Translations under genes and position numbers: made by a program
The notes under the pieces: model-generated
Database searches by the model: none
What the model saw: the letters and a program-made list of their open reading frames with translations, nothing else
Told to the model about the DNA's origin: nothing
Shown: positions 1 to 12,310 of the stretch, one piece after another
Numbering within the stretch: the first letter of the stretch is position 1
Layout of the letters: each line of letters opens with the position of its first letter
Assembly: GCF_002201575.2 (NCBI RefSeq)
Contig: NW_025408824.1
Location: 16,456 to 80,455 of the forward strand
DNA: 64,000 bases
DNA from: Neomonachus schauinslandi
Taxonomy: Eukaryota > Chordata > Mammalia > Carnivora > Phocidae
Direction: 5' to 3'

Positions 1-1066
1 ACTGCTGAGGGACAGATTTATCACAACAAATTTCTAGAGGAAGAATCATGAAAACAATACGATGAAAAGATGAAACTGCTAGAGAAGAAAATGGTACTTC
101 CTTTTTAAAACAAATCAAGCGTTATGGCAACACGTTTTATAATAATGTCTCAAGAAGAAATAATTTGGGGTATATTTGATTTTATGATGGCTACTGTAAA
201 TATATGCATATTGAACACACACATAAAGATTCTCTCAATGGGAGCTATGAACTCTCAACCACTTTAAGTGGGAGGAAATAAAGGATTTTGAGATTTGCCT
301 AAACTGTACATTTTAGTACAAAGTTGTTTGTAGAAAACACATTCTGAAAACCTTTTCCAACAATTGTATTTTGCTGTCACCAAAGATCTAGAGGTACTAT
401 TATATGTACTTCTATACCAGATGAGTGGACATGTGGGAAAAAATAATTTGTGTTTACTTGATAGTTGTTTTCATTTTTATTCAATTTCAAAGCAAGCTGG
501 ATTAACAATGGATTGAATTATGTTTCTGCTCTATTTGTTTCATTTTCGCTTAAAAAAACTTATGACTTTTGATTAAACAATTATTTTCCAAATGGAGAAC
601 TAACAAAGAGTATCCTGCCATTGTCACCGGCAATGGAACAAATAGTAAATGTCAGCAGTAATTTAGGGATCAAGACCTAAAATGACCTATACTGGCTCAA
701 TGAATGGACCATCAAGAGTCAATATAATGGGTGTCTGTGACTCGGGGGGAGAAGGATTGGCTAGTGCCTGGGAACAGAAGTGAGAGGATGAAAGAGAAGC
801 AGGGGACTTGTTGGGCTATTGTCCCTCTTTCTTTTTTCCAGTCCATCTGCTTGGAGTCCCCTTCGCCCATGCAAAAGAGAAAATGCTTTAAAAAGGAAAA
901 GTTATCCTTGCAAAACCAGACACCAAGTTTCCAGGTCCTAGAGATCAAAAGATGATTTGAGATTTAATTGATGATTTTCAATTCTGGAAATTTATATTCT
1001 AACATCTGACTTTGAGCTTAATCTCGATGTGAAATGCAACTCCATTGCCTATCTCATGCTCTGTGA
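1..1066. other. Unique non-coding sequence
   Basis: No repeat or gene is recognised here. The two overlapping short frames near 712-955 lie on opposite strands and have no domain, splice context or codon bias to support them. The stretch is AT-rich with short A and T runs. Confidence 0.5.
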
Positions 1067-1069
1067 TAC

Positions 1070-1165
1070 CCTCCTCATTTGATAAACACAGGTCACGCTA
1101 TTGTGAGGATTAAATAGAATACACACAAACATAGGCATCCTCTGGCATGTTATCTGACACTTCCT
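1070..1165 (+). mobile_element. MIR fragment
   Basis: The segment follows the 3' half of a MIR SINE: a CTCATTTG-type block, then TTGTGAGGATTAAAT, then a degraded core ending near CTGGCATG. It is strongly diverged, and no TSD can be read, as expected for this old family. It could instead be a related CORE-SINE. Confidence 0.5.
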
Positions 1166-1453
1166 CAAGTGCAGAAATGGCAATTTCGTTGGTCCATCAG
1201 TGAGATCTGCTGAGATGATTGGGTGAGTGCCCATTGCCTTGTGAATCCACATCTTCTTTGGCTTCTGGCTCCTTAGCATTTCTCCTCTCTTTTTTCATTC
1301 ATACTTTGTATTAGTACTGCCTGCGGTTCTGAGCTCAAAAGCTATGATTTAACAAAAATTGAAACCAAGCAGCAATCCACACTTTCACCCAAGCAAGGCA
1401 CCCGAAGGATCTCTGCTCTGAGAGGCCCTGGAGGGCACTTTCTAGTACCCTGC

Positions 1454-1474
1454 AGAGAGAGAGAGAGAGAGAGA
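1454..1474. repeat. (AG)n dinucleotide repeat
   Basis: About ten uninterrupted AG units, a plain microsatellite in unique sequence. Confidence 0.9.
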
Positions 1475-3063
1475 CAAGGGGAATCATGCTGCATATCTTC
1501 TAATTTGTTTGAATTATGATGAGGAGGTTTGATTTTTCACAAATGTAAATTATATTATTTAAAGAAAAGTTAAAAATTTAAATGGAATTGTTCATTTTTA
1601 GGAATTACAGTCAAGTCTTAACCTTTATTGAAGGAACCGAGTTAGCAATATAACATGTTTTTAAAATATTGATATTTACTAATATTATTCTAGGTGCTGC
1701 TGGGAACATATTAAAGATGGAGTTACAAATTGTATAACACATCAGTGATCTTGGAAGGTTAGAGTGCCCTTGGAACTTGCTGAGATTAAAACTGATTGGT
1801 AATTGAAGAGAAATCCTATACAGTCAGATTAATAGTTCACATTACATCTGTCATATGAGCATAACCATAGGTATTACGGTTCAGAAATTCATCTGATATA
1901 ACTCTCATGCCATTTATCTCAGCAAAAATGCAGTTACGGGGAATGACAGTTTTCCTTACTTAATGCTATTTAAATTACTACCATATTAGTTAATACTTTA
2001 GTTGGCTAAAATATTATTAGCGGAAGTAAGTATTAAAGGTATTTAATTGATAAAATAAAACTGGCATTAAAAATACTGTAAATTGTCCAATTGTTAACAA
2101 TGCTTGTGAGGAAAAGTACTTTAACCCATAGAAACATTGTCAGTGGCATACATTATTTTATATTCTATCTGTGAGATTTCAAAAAAAATTACAAAAATTC
2201 TAGTATGAGAACACTAAAATATGATACCACATTTGAAACAGAGAAAGATGAAAAGAGTTTATGGGCTTGTTTATTTACTAATAGTCGTGCCATGGAAAAA
2301 ATTTGAAGACGTCTACAGTATTCTTATATATAACTGAATGACAAGTATTATATAAACAGCATAAAAAGCTATCTCATTTTATTGTTTCAGCTCCATAGGT
2401 CTGTAAATGCACCTTCAGCCTCTTTACATCATTGACCCCTATAAATCATCAGTTTTTATGTGTTTACAACTTTTATTATAAAATATCTTTTGCTTTTATC
2501 TTTTCCTAAGGTAATGTATTTCACATTTAAAAATGAAATCAGTCACTCTGGGATTTGTTGATCGGCTTTAGTTTACGAATTTTATTCAGTGATCCAATAA
2601 TTATGTACAGTTGCTGATATGCACAGGTCATTATCCTCCTCGCAAAAAGGATCCTAGAGGCTTCCTGGAAGAGGTAGCCCTTACATCCCTCTTGTAAGAT
2701 GGTAGTCGTTTGCCAGGCAGACATGCATGACATCATCTTAAGCAGAAGGGAGGGTGCGTACGAAGGCCAGATGCATGGAACATCACAATTTCAGAGGTCA
2801 ACATATAATTGCATTAGTCTAGGATATGGTCCATTCACCAAGAGTGCATAAGCCTATGCACCTTTCCCTGGCTTATACTACTTGGCAAGTATGATCATAG
2901 TTCCCCTTATTTTATTTCCCCTTACATATTCAGACTGCAGGTAGTTAGGCCTTCCTGTCTATGATACTTACAAACCTTCTTGATCTTTTTAGTTGCCTTA
3001 TCAGTATGTATAATTGACTCATGAATAAAATAATGAGCCCATGTTAGAATGTGATAATTCATT
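1475..3063. other. Unique AT-rich non-coding sequence
   Basis: No gene or recognisable repeat. The open frame near 2539-2736 on the minus strand is 65 codons and has no supporting features. Confidence 0.45.
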
Positions 3064-3078
3064 TAAAAAATCATCTTC

Positions 3079-3259
3079 GGGGCGCCTGGGTGGCTCAGTT
3101 GGTTAAGCAACTGCCTTCAGCTCCGGTCATGATCCTGGAGTCCCGGGATCAAGTCCCTCATTGGGCTCCCTGCTCAGCAGGGAGTCTGCTTCTCCCTCTC
3201 ACCCTCTCTTGCTCTATCTCATTCTCTCAAATAAATAAATAAAATTTTAAAAAATTGTC
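3079..3259 (+). mobile_element. CAN-SINE (tRNA-Lys-derived), complete
   Basis: This is a complete carnivore SINE: tRNA-like head starting GGGGCGCCTGGGTGGCTCAG, the CATGATCCTGGAG and GGGATCAAGTC block, a CT-rich body and an AATAAATAAATAAAA tail. It is flanked by a perfect 15-bp duplication, TAAAAAATCATCTTC, at 3064-3078 and 3260-3274. The intact duplication indicates a fairly recent insertion. The internal frame crossing it is not a gene. Confidence 0.97.
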
Positions 3260-3274
3260 TAAAAAATCATCTTC

Positions 3275-4013
3275 TCTGTTCTTACCATATATCGTGTTTC
3301 TGTGTGGTTTCATTATGTAGGATATCATGACTGAACAATGTGACTATCATCATCTTTCATCGATGGCTTCATACCTAATACAATCTAATTTTCTGACTTC
3401 TGTTAGGAGTTTTAACAAAGGAACAATTGCTCAGCATTTGAGTGGAGATGAAAGACATAGTCTCCTGTTTTCTTCAAGTGCTATATCTGAGAACAGTCTC
3501 TTATAAAGAAACAGGATCTAGCTCAGGTGTTCATCATGCCCTTGAACTCCTTAACTATCCAACAAAGGAAAGATATTTCTACTCCTAGTATTAATCTCAA
3601 TTAAGAGCGATATTTTGAGTAAAAAACTGAGTTCTTGCATGTTTATTAATAGTAATAAGTTAAATTTGATATAGAGATGAATATTTTTCTAAATAGAGCA
3701 GGGCAGATTTGAAACTTTAGCTTTCATGATGAATATTTTCGATCTGAGTCTAATAGAGGACTGTTAAATTAAAAAAGAAAATACACAAGTGACCAATCAG
3801 AATACCTTTTACCAGAGCGTGAGTGTGAGTTCCCAGAGTATATGAATGAGTTCATGGCGTGACACATAATGGATCTGTGGCATAAAGTGAAGAAGACCCA
3901 TGCTCAAAATAAATGTTGCATCCTGGGTGTAATTACAAAAACAAAAACTACACAAAACAAAAAGACAAGTATGGTACAGCACAGTCAATTCCGAAAGTCA
4001 ACAGTATTAAAAT
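3275..4013. other. Unique non-coding sequence between two SINEs
   Basis: No gene or repeat is recognised. An A-rich stretch near 3935-3963 is the only compositional feature. Confidence 0.45.
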
Positions 4014-4030
4014 AGAAAATAAAGTGAGTG

Positions 4031-4236
4031 GGGCGCCTGGGTGGCTCAGTCGTTAAGCGTCTGCCTTCAGCTCAGGTCATGATCCCGGGGTCCTGGGATC
4101 GAGCCCCATGTCGGGCTCTCTGCTCTGCGGGAAGCCTGCTTCTCCCTCTCCCACTCCCCCTGCTTGTGTTCCCTCTCTCGCTGTGTCTCTCTCTGTCAAA
4201 TAAATAAATAAAATCTTTAAAAAAAAAAAAAAAGAA
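4031..4236 (+). mobile_element. CAN-SINE, complete, young
   Basis: Complete copy with head, body and AAATAAATAAAATCTTT plus poly(A) tail. The 17-bp duplication AGAAAATAAAGTGAGTG is exact at 4014-4030 and 4237-4253. The body variant (CCCCTGCTTGTGTTCC followed by CTCTCTGTCAAATAAATAAA) is the type I associate with bears and pinnipeds. Overlapping minus-strand frames are SINE shadows. Confidence 0.98.
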
Positions 4237-4253
4237 AGAAAATAAAGTGAGTG

Positions 4254-5154
4254 AATCACAAAAAGAATCAATGTGAGGAAATAATGTATCCCAACCAGAA
4301 CTGTTGTCACCAGCCACTGGTGGTCAGTTCTGATGCCCGGATGCTGTCATAACCAGATAATGGATGCCAATCAATATGTATATCGATATGAGTGAGGGGG
4401 TATTAAGTAGTTTCCTATATTGAAAATTTGCATGTTACATCAATTTAAGTCACCTTTAATAGTTCCTCCTTCAATTACAAAGGATAGATTTTGTTTTTGT
4501 GTTCTAATTGCTTTGGTGTTTTTTTTTTTTTCCTACAGCAAATTTGGAGCATATTAATAAAAAAAATGGACATATCTAGAATGTTCAATTTCAGTCTATA
4601 GAGTGTGTGGAAGTAAATTTTATACAGATATTTAAAGTCATTTCACAGCAAACGTGGAATCTCCAGGTCATCTAACCTCTGGTCCTCTGGTCCTCCTCTG
4701 TGGGCCTTCCTACTGATAAAGAATTCTCAGAAGATTTGTTGACTTGTGCTGGTATTAAATACAAAATCTTTCAGGGACATCTTTTATTATTCCCCCTGAT
4801 GAAATATGTCACTACCATACCGAATCATCTGAGCTTTGATTCTTCCTTTTCCTAGCTTTCGATTTTGTCTATGATAGTGATAAACATCTGAAGGTGGAGC
4901 ATATTGCTTATGTAAACAGACCTTCCGTGTGGAAATACATTTTCGACCTGTCGCTCCAGGGTCTACTCCAAGGTGACTCTCTCAACCATCCACAGTTTAT
5001 GTACACATGGAGAATTTGTACTCCAATCAAGTTGTGTTTTAAAGTTATGATATTTTCTGTCAAATTTAAATATCTATCTTTTGAAACTTAAACAGGAGAC
5101 AGGGTTGGGTTTCTCAATCCATCTCATTACTAAGTTGATTTGGAGAAACAAATA
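4254..5154. other. Unique non-coding sequence
   Basis: No gene or repeat is recognised. It holds a T12 run near 4520 and a 65-codon frame at 4894-5091 with no coding support. Confidence 0.45.
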
Positions 5155-5393
5155 TAGTTAATATTTATTGAATAGTTAAGATGTGTCAGTTGCTCTTATA
5201 ATCACTTTACATTAAGTCATTCATTAGTAATTAATAGCGATGAAACCCCTCTGTGAAAGACAGTAGCATCATCCCTATTTTAAACATGATACAATTGAGT
5301 TACAGAGCTGTGAAGTAATTTGCTGGAGCTCTGATAGCCAGCAAGGAGTGGCTCTTAGTCTCAAGCCTAGTTCCTTGCTCTTAACTACTCTTG
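5155..5393 (-). mobile_element. MIR, near full length
   Basis: In antisense it reads ATTTATTGAATAG, an ACTTTACATTAAGTCATTCATTA block, CCTATTTTA and a GAAGTAATTTGCTGG block, ending in a CTTGCTCTTAACTACTC sequence. This order matches a MIR in reverse. It is diverged, with no TSD visible. Confidence 0.75.
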
Positions 5394-5394
5394 A

Positions 5395-5480
5395 GTGTTA
5401 ACCCTTCTGAGCTTCAGTAGTTTCCAACATAAAATAGAGAAAATTCTTTCTTCACAGGGCTATTACGGAGATCAAATCTC
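5395..5480 (+). mobile_element. MIR fragment
   Basis: TTAACCCTTCTGAGCTTCAGT followed by a degraded AAAATAGAGA block and GGGCTATTACGGAGATCAAAT matches the MIR 3' half in the sense direction. It abuts the preceding MIR in opposite orientation. Confidence 0.5.
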
Positions 5481-5776
5481 CTCGTCTCTAAACACATTTC
5501 AAAGAGGCATTACAAAGATTACATTACATTACAAGGATTACAAAGAAAGTGTGCTTTTCCCCTCAGGGTTAAGCAGCCTGCCGCCCAAGTGTACAGATGG
5601 CTGGGCAGAACGAGGCCTGACTTCCGGCACCCTTCATCTGTTGCCTGGCAAACTCATCTCTGTGCCCAAAGCGTGGGACTCTCACAGTGGTTGTAGACAC
5701 ATCGTGCCCTGTTGTAAAACTCATCAGCAGCTCTCTGTTTTTCGGAAGCTAAAACTAAGCTTATTTTTTGTAGCAT

Positions 5777-6207
5777 AGAAATGTCTTCATGATGTGGCCC
5801 CTACCTACTTGTCTCCCTTGCCAATTCTCCTTAATCAGTCGTCGCTCAGTCTATACGGGATTATTTGTGATTTCCGGATTTACCCTACTCCTGTTTCTGT
5901 GATCCTTGGGAAGGCTGCACTGTTTGGCCTAACCAAATCCTTCTGCTGCACTAAATATCAGATCATTATCACAAAGGCCTTCTTTAACATCTCCACACCC
6001 ACCCAAGGCCACCCTCTGTCATATTTCCTAACACCTTATTCTTGTTTTTATTAGAACACATCTCATGCTGTTTAAAAAATTTTTTTTCTGTTTCTCTTTT
6101 CAGTCTCTGAGTTTTGGTGGCAAAGGATCTTTTTGGCTCATCTCCATACCCTTAGCAGAGTTTGCCACAGTTAGTAGGTGCTTAGAAAATGCTTGTTTTG
6201 TTTGACT
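5777..6207 (+). mobile_element. L2 LINE 3' end
   Basis: The sequence matches the non-LTR L2 element in sense: an ATGATGTGGCCCCTACCTAC block, a pyrimidine-rich stretch with the AAGGCCTTCTTT block, and the terminal GTTAGTAGGTGCTTAGAAAATG-like block that ends most L2 copies. The open frames at 5395-5778 and 5794-6054 fall in MIR/L2 and adjoining sequence and are not genes. Confidence 0.7.
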
Positions 6208-7929
6208 TAAGGAAAATTCTGTAGCCAATTAAAAAGCAACATAATTCCCTCTTAAGATTGAAATAACAATGAAAAAGAAATTAATAAAGTTAAGAAGGTA
6301 ACTACTATAAAGTTTTACCTTCTCTGCTTTATGCAGTCTTGTGACTTACACTTGGTTCTATGTACTTTGATGGGAATATTTCAATTTGTTCAAACCATCA
6401 TACTTCACTTATCTGTATAGGGCTATTTCCTCAGTAATTGGGACTGTAATAATTTAAGTTTCTGCCATTTGCAGGCTGCTTAGAATTTCAATTCACAATA
6501 GGAACAGCCCCATACAATGGAACAGGATGACAGAATTGAATTGGTGCTTTCAATTCTTATTTGATTTGATTGCCCAGGCTAGAGAAAGGAAGGTAATTAT
6601 AGGACACAGAAAAGTATATGTCAATGACACTTAATAACTTGCCCAAAGATTTAGTTTTCTTTGGATGATATCTACATTTCTTCATGGAGCGGGGTGAATA
6701 AAAATCCTCTAGAGTAATATTATCTTGGGCAAATGTAATGTTTCTTCTCTTTTTCCAACAAAGAAAGTACATTTGGCACTTTTTGTATGCTTGTGCAGTA
6801 GCTATGTCCTAATTTTATTCATAGATTTGTCTTCTACTACACTGCACAATCCTTGTGTAAAAAGGACCTATATATTATTAATTGTCATTTATTATTTGTA
6901 CCTAACATAGTATTTGCCTCTAAAAAAATATGCTCAATAAAATAACAACAACAACAACAACAACAAAAACAACAAAACCAGAATGTATTGTTTTATATTG
7001 TCCATGAAAATATAATAATCAATTGGCAAAACTTTACAAGGATGATGTTCCTAATACCCTATTACTGATTTAAACATTTGAAAGTAGTCATCGAAATTCT
7101 TAAATTCATTCTCAGTCTTCAGCTCAGCGGATTGTCTGTATGTTTCCAGGAGCTCACTCAAAGTCTTCAAATACTAAGGTTTGAAAATTCCATCCCTCAT
7201 TATGACATACTCATATTAATAGGATTTCTTAATGTGGAAAGTGTTTCCAACTTTCTTGGTACATTGGACAATGTTTGTGTTGAAGGAAATTTACCTGATA
7301 ATACCAAGGGAAAAATATGGCAGTGAATTTAAGGAAAATCTTAGCAAAAGAATTGCCTTTCTGTGTAACTATATATAAACTTTCTAGAACATAGTAAATA
7401 TGTAGTAAGAGATTGTGTTTGAATTTGTACTAACATAACCTATTTAATTATGTCATATACCTTGAACTTTAGCTTCTTCTTTTTTTTTCTAATGGTTCTA
7501 TACTCAGCAGAACAATTTCATAATAATTCAGCTGGAATTGTCAGTAAAAATTGTCAGTAAAAAATATCAGCATTGATTACATAGTAGGATAATTGCAATT
7601 ATATTCCTGTCCTTTCATGAATAAAAGAAAGTAGACATAAAGAATATGATCCTTCTGAAAAGGTGGAATGATTTTGAATTTTTTTTATTATCTTAGTAGT
7701 GACCAATATGAAAATAACTAATTAAAAAATGAAATATGATCGAAATTTTCATTTCAGTTAACTTTTAAATGATTTTCAGTGAGGAAATGAATATGATGTG
7801 ACCAAAACTATATTTTAAAAGTACATTTGTGCACAGAGTTTAAAACTTATAATATAGGAAAAATAACCCAAAATAGCCATTTAATAATGTCAAATTATTC
7901 TATTACATGTGATTATTATGGCAAATTTG
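6208..7929. other. Unique AT-rich non-coding sequence
   Basis: No gene is supported. Short frames at 6557-6772, 6725-6910 and 7078-7326 lack coding features. The 7330-7900 part is very AT-rich. Confidence 0.45.
6944..6978. repeat. (CAA)n trinucleotide repeat
   Basis: About eight CAA units, then interrupted CAAAAA variants, in unique sequence. Confidence 0.85.
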
Positions 7930-8149
7930 CTTAATTAATTTTACATAGATTCTAACCTTACAATCTCTGTGCTTTAACTGACGTGGTTAGACTCTTTATA
8001 TTTAATGTGACTGGTTAAATTAAATTTTACCTTTTTGCTCGCTGTTTTCTATTTGTTCCATTTGTTCTTTGTTTCCTTTTTTCCCCTTTATTCTGCCTTT
8101 CCTGGTGTGAATTGAGAATTTTTTTTTTTATAATTCCAGTTTAATATTT

Positions 8150-8362
8150 ATTTATTTATTTATTTTTTATTTTAAAGATTTTATTTATTTATTTGACAGA
8201 GAGAGACACAGCGAGAGAGGGAGCACAAGCAGGGGGAGTGGGAGAGGGAGAAGCAGACTCCCCGCCGAGCAGGGAGCCCGATGCGGGACTCGATCCCGGG
8301 ACTCCAGGATCATGACCTGAGCCGAAGGCAGTCGCTTAACCGACTGAGCCACCCAGGCGCCC
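8150..8362 (-). mobile_element. CAN-SINE inserted in L1
   Basis: Complete reverse copy from the (TTTA)n tail at 8150 to the GGGCGCC head ending at 8362. The 16-bp duplication TTCCAGTTTAATATTT is exact at 8134-8149 and 8363-8378. It interrupts the old antisense L1, so it is younger than the L1. Confidence 0.97.
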
Positions 8363-8637
8363 TTCCAGTTTAATATTTTTAATTGACTTTTTAACAATAT
8401 TACTTTTAAGAAAGTCTAGTTTAGTGGTTGTCCTAGGGTTTACACCACACATTTAGTAATCTGAATTTAAATTAGAATAATGTTGTACAGAATCACATGT
8501 ACTATAAAAGACTTATAACAGTATATTACCAATTCCTCTCTCCCACCCCTTGTGCCATGTTTGTCATGTATTTCAGTTTTGTATATAAAAGCAAAATACT
8601 TTGATACAAATTTTGCTTTAAAAAGTGGTTACTTTTG

Positions 8638-8829
8638 TGGTGCCTGAGTGGCTTAGTCACTTAAGCGTCCAGCTCTTGATTTAGGCTCAGGTCATGATCT
8701 CAGGGGTGTGAGATCATGCTCATGTTGGACTCCATGCTCAGTGGAGAGTCTGCTTGAGATTCTCTCCCACTGCCCTTCTCCCCGCTCATGTGCACTCTCT
8801 CTCTCTCTGTCTCAAATAAATCTTCTAAG
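8638..8829 (+). mobile_element. Older CAN-SINE, diverged
   Basis: The head reads GGTGCCTGAGTGGCTTAGTC, and the body is of the older carnivore type (CTCAGGGGTGTGAGATC, GTCTGCTTGAGATTCTC) with an AATAAATCTT tail. An imperfect duplication is visible: AAAAAGTGGTTACTTTTG at 8620-8637 against AAAAAGTGCTTACGTTTT at 8830-8847. Divergence of both element and duplication marks it as older than its neighbour at 8150. Confidence 0.92.
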
Positions 8830-9834
8830 AAAAAGTGCTTACGTTTTACAACAATAAAAAAGAAGAAAAATGTATTTCACCATTATTTGTTCAATTTTGA
8901 TGTTCTATTGTTTTCAGTGGCTTAAACTTTCTGGCAATGTCACATTTCTGCTGCTTAAAGAATTTCCTTCAACATTTTTTTTTTTTTTGTAGCACACATT
9001 TTCTGACAATGAATTTCCTATTTCTGTTTGTGAAAGTATTTTTCCTTCACTTTTGAAGTATATTTTCAATGTGTACATTAAGTTCTAGGTTAAGAGTTTT
9101 GTTTTTCTTTTAGCACTTCAACAACTTCATTCCTTTGGCTTCTTCCTTGTGTGGTTGTTGATAAAAAGTCTGCTCTGATTTTATCCTTATTCCTTTGTAG
9201 ATAAAGTCGCTTTTTTCCTCTGGCTGCATTCAAGATTTTCTCTTGTCTTTGGTTTTCAGCAGTTTAAATGGCTATGTGTGCTTGGCATTTTTGTTTGATT
9301 TGTTATTTGTCAAATTTGGTATACTCTGTAATCCTTGGGTCTCTGGTATGGTGTCTATCAAGACTTATAAAATTCACAGCCATTATTTTGTGCAGTATTT
9401 CTCCTGTGCTGCACTCACGTTCTTATCCTTCTAAGGCTACTAATATGTTAGATTGTTTGATATTATTCCACAGCTCTTGAATTCTCTGTAATTTTTATTT
9501 TGCTCTGTTTTTCTGTTTAGATATCCATTTGCATCATTCACATCTTCCTATCTTCCAGCTCACTGATGATTTCCTAGGTTGTGTTGAATCTAACCATGAT
9601 CAAGTTGAAAGCATTCTTCATCTTTGTTAGCTGTTTCCTATTATAACATTTCCATTTGTTTCTCTCTTATATTTTCTATTTCTTTACTGAAATTACTTCT
9701 CTGATCTTATATGTCATCTACCTTTTACCCTAGAGTCTTTTGCCTATTATTGTAGTTATTTTATATTCTTGGTTTGATGGTTCTAACATCTGTGTCATAT
9801 CTGAGTCTGGATGATTGTTTTGCATCTTCAGGCT

Positions 9835-9839
9835 GTATA

Positions 9840-9893
<54 letters not shown>

Positions 9894-9979
9894 TATATAT
9901 ACTTACATATATGTATATATGTGTATATATATGTATATATGTATGTGAATATGTGCATGTGTGTGTTTGTGTGTGTATA
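9835..9979. repeat. Compound (TA)n / (CA)n / (TATG)n microsatellite
   Basis: A long TA run is followed by an ACAC run, then TATATG and TGTG units. It sits inside the old L1. The frames translated from it (Tyr-Ile and Tyr-Thr repeats) are artefacts. Confidence 0.95.
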
Positions 9980-10969
9980 AAATGAGCGAATCAGAGCATA
10001 CATGTCCTTGTCCTGGGCCTTTGGTGTCCAATGCATGTAAATCTAGTTAGAAGGTAGGCAGATTTGAAGGTGGTCCCTGTTGGAGTTTCCCTGCTCAGCT
10101 TTGGACCTTCCCTTTGCTTTACTCTCTAGAATTTGTCCTTTGCAATATTCTTAATTCTATTCCAATTTATGTGGTGTGGTGTGATGGTGAAAGGCAACAT
10201 GTGGTGTGCATTTTCTGATGTTCTGATTGTCTGTCTTAGGGGGGTAATTGCAAACCTGGGTCTTGAGGTTATTGCCCTCAGAAGTGTTCCTGCTCCCCTG
10301 GGGGAAGGGCAGAAATAGTTGCGAGGTTCAGCATTCTATGAATAACAAGAGCCCAAATTTAATAAGTTCTGCATGGAATGCTGAACCCAGCAGATATTTC
10401 TTCCTGTCTCCAGGGGCTAGAGCTTTTTGTTTGTTTGTTCACTTCTCTCAGCCACAATCAGTATCTGAAGTCAAGCTAGAAGTGTTTTGTTGTTTTTTCC
10501 TCTGTTGATTAGGGCTTTTTGTTGTTGTTGTAGGGGAGGTAGGGAAGATAGGTTTGTGTGGATTTTCAGAGGTGGCTGGAGCTTTCTCAGGATCCTCTTC
10601 AGCTCTGCATACCTGCTGGGGTTCTTGCAAAAAAACTTGCAGATGTGATGGACCTCAGGTGCTTTAATTGTCATTCCAACCTACACTGGCCTTTAGTAAT
10701 TTATCCAAAATTTCTAGCTGAATCTTCTCATCAGCTTGTACAATATCAGGGCATCTGTCCCAGTGACCAAATTCTCTGGCCCTGCTTTCTTCCTGCATTC
10801 ACCTCTTTCTCTCCAGACATGGAATTGGATGTTTACTCTGCAACTCAGTTCTCTGATTTCTATGAATGCCTCATATTTCCAGTTTGTCTATATTTTTTCA
10901 TGTTTTAAGGTGAGAATGATGCTCTTTCTTGCTCTATATCTCATAGCTAAAATCAGAAGTCCCTGAACA

Positions 10970-11043
10970 CTTCCTTCCTTCCTTCCTTCCTTCCTTCCTT
11001 CCTTCCTTCCTTCCTTCCTTCCTTCTTTCCTTCCTCCTTTCCT
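10970..11043. repeat. (CTTC)n tetranucleotide repeat
   Basis: About 15 CTTC units with a few interruptions at the right end. It adjoins the 5' end of the antisense L1. Confidence 0.95.
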
Positions 11044-11899
11044 CTGATTCTCTATTTTTCTGTGAGATCATCAGTTAAAATTGATGGTCAATATTTAAAA
11101 AACAAACATTTGTATTGTGTTGTCAAAAATAAAGTTTACTGTATAACATAATTTGTTCCTTAGGAAAAATTCCAATAATCTTATTTGCCAGAACACTTAT
11201 AATTTCCCAGCACAATTGTGACATCTTCTTAATTTATGTACAAATAATTTTGTGAATATGAAATTGATTAGCTGACATATCTTCTCACTTCATGTTACTT
11301 GATACAAAGTTAAGAGTAAAGTTGTACTCCCACGTACATCACTGTAATTTGCATTCTCAATGTTATTTCTTTGTCCCCATCCAGGTTTTCACTCCTTTTG
11401 TTGCCTTATTTTCATTTCATTCTATTTTATTACCCTACATAACCTCTCATGAGCCATCAGAAAATCTTTCTAGAACATCACTGGGTGTAAATATAAAAAA
11501 GAGACAAATTTTCAAAAGGCAATAAGAAAAGGTAAAAAGGGAGAGGAAGGGATGAGGAGAGGGGCAGCATAAGAAAGACAGCATATAAGATATTGCAGGA
11601 CATAAATAAAAGAAGCATAAATGATTTGATTTATGAAAAGGATGTCAACATTAATAGAAATTTTAGCAGAAACTTAAAAAATTCTAAAATACCTAGAAGG
11701 GACAAAACATCATAAAAACTGATAAAAAGAGTGTATACTTTTATTGGTGACTTAAATGTAAAAGATCAATATTGTTACCTTCAATAATTCAGTGTTAAGT
11801 CCTGGTCTTCTGTCAATAATGCAAAATAAAGCATGAGGAAGTCATATTTAGAAGACTTTGAGACAAAAACTAATGCAATATTTGGGCTAATAGAAAATA
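11044..11899. other. Unique AT-rich non-coding sequence
   Basis: No gene or clear repeat. The 77-codon frame at 11292-11525 has no recognisable domain. Confidence 0.45.
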
Positions 11900-12045
11900 G
11901 TATTGGGAATTTGTAGGGGAATAGCCAGGGAATCAGATGACCTTTGTTCCTTTGTTTTACCTGTCACTAGCAGCATGAACTTGGTCAAGTTATTTAATCT
12001 TTCTGAGCTTTGTTTTCTTCCTCTGTGAAATGAAGGATTTACAGC
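11900..12045 (+). mobile_element. MIR fragment
   Basis: It contains a GAACTTGGTCAAGTTATTTAA block, then TTTCTGAGCTTTGTTTTCTTC, then CTGTGAAATGAAGGATT. These are the MIR landmarks for the tRNA-related end and core in sense orientation. Confidence 0.75.
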
Positions 12046-12089
12046 TGATTATGTTTAAGTTTTAGAAATCTATATCTATGACTTTAAAT

Positions 12090-12310
12090 GAAGGTTAAGG
12101 CAGACCCTGTTGAGCATTTAATGCCAAGCTGAGGATTTGGGACTTGATCTGCTAGTAAATGGAAGGCCATGATGGTGTCTGAGCAGGAGGTTATCTGAAG
12201 AATTGAAAAAAGAGGTTAGTTTAGAAAAAAGAATGGTTAGCGTGTGTGTAAATTGTAGAGTAATGGCCTGGACAGGTAGTGTGGTGATGTAAAGGGCAGA
12301 TAATGGGAAC
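12090..12310 (-). mobile_element. Possible L2 fragment
   Basis: The segment has a purine-rich GGAAGGCCATGATGG ... CTGAGCAGGAGG ... GTAATGGCCTGGACAGG pattern that resembles the 5' part of common L2 copies in reverse. Similarity is weak by eye, and it could be unique sequence. Confidence 0.35.

Larger units (their letters stand above)
7930..10965 (-). mobile_element. Old L1 LINE, 5' part (ORF2 start, ORF1, 5'UTR)
   Basis: Read in reverse this is an ancient L1M-type element. 7930-8600 resembles the start of ORF2; 8870-9600 resembles ORF1, with the CTGATAAAAAGTCTGCTCTG-like antisense motif and a GATTTTCTCTTGTCTTTG block. 9600-10965 resembles the GC-richer 5'UTR, ending in an AATGATGCTCTTTCTTGCTC block. 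It is split by SINEs at 8150-8362 and 8638-8829 and by a TA/CA microsatellite near 9835-9979. The longer frames at 10248-10908 lie in the 5'UTR and are not genes. The subfamily is not assigned. Confidence 0.75.

Noticed and set aside
3079..3160. tRNA-like sequence in SINE heads
   Set aside because: The A and B box motifs belong to the tRNA-Lys-derived SINE. Mismatches in the stems and the attached SINE body exclude a functional tRNA gene.
5395..6054. Frames of 127 and 86 codons
   Set aside because: They start in a MIR fragment and overlap an L2 copy. No splice signals or domains support a gene.
10248..10966. Cluster of open frames on both strands, up to 116 codons
   Set aside because: They fall within the 5'UTR of the old antisense L1.
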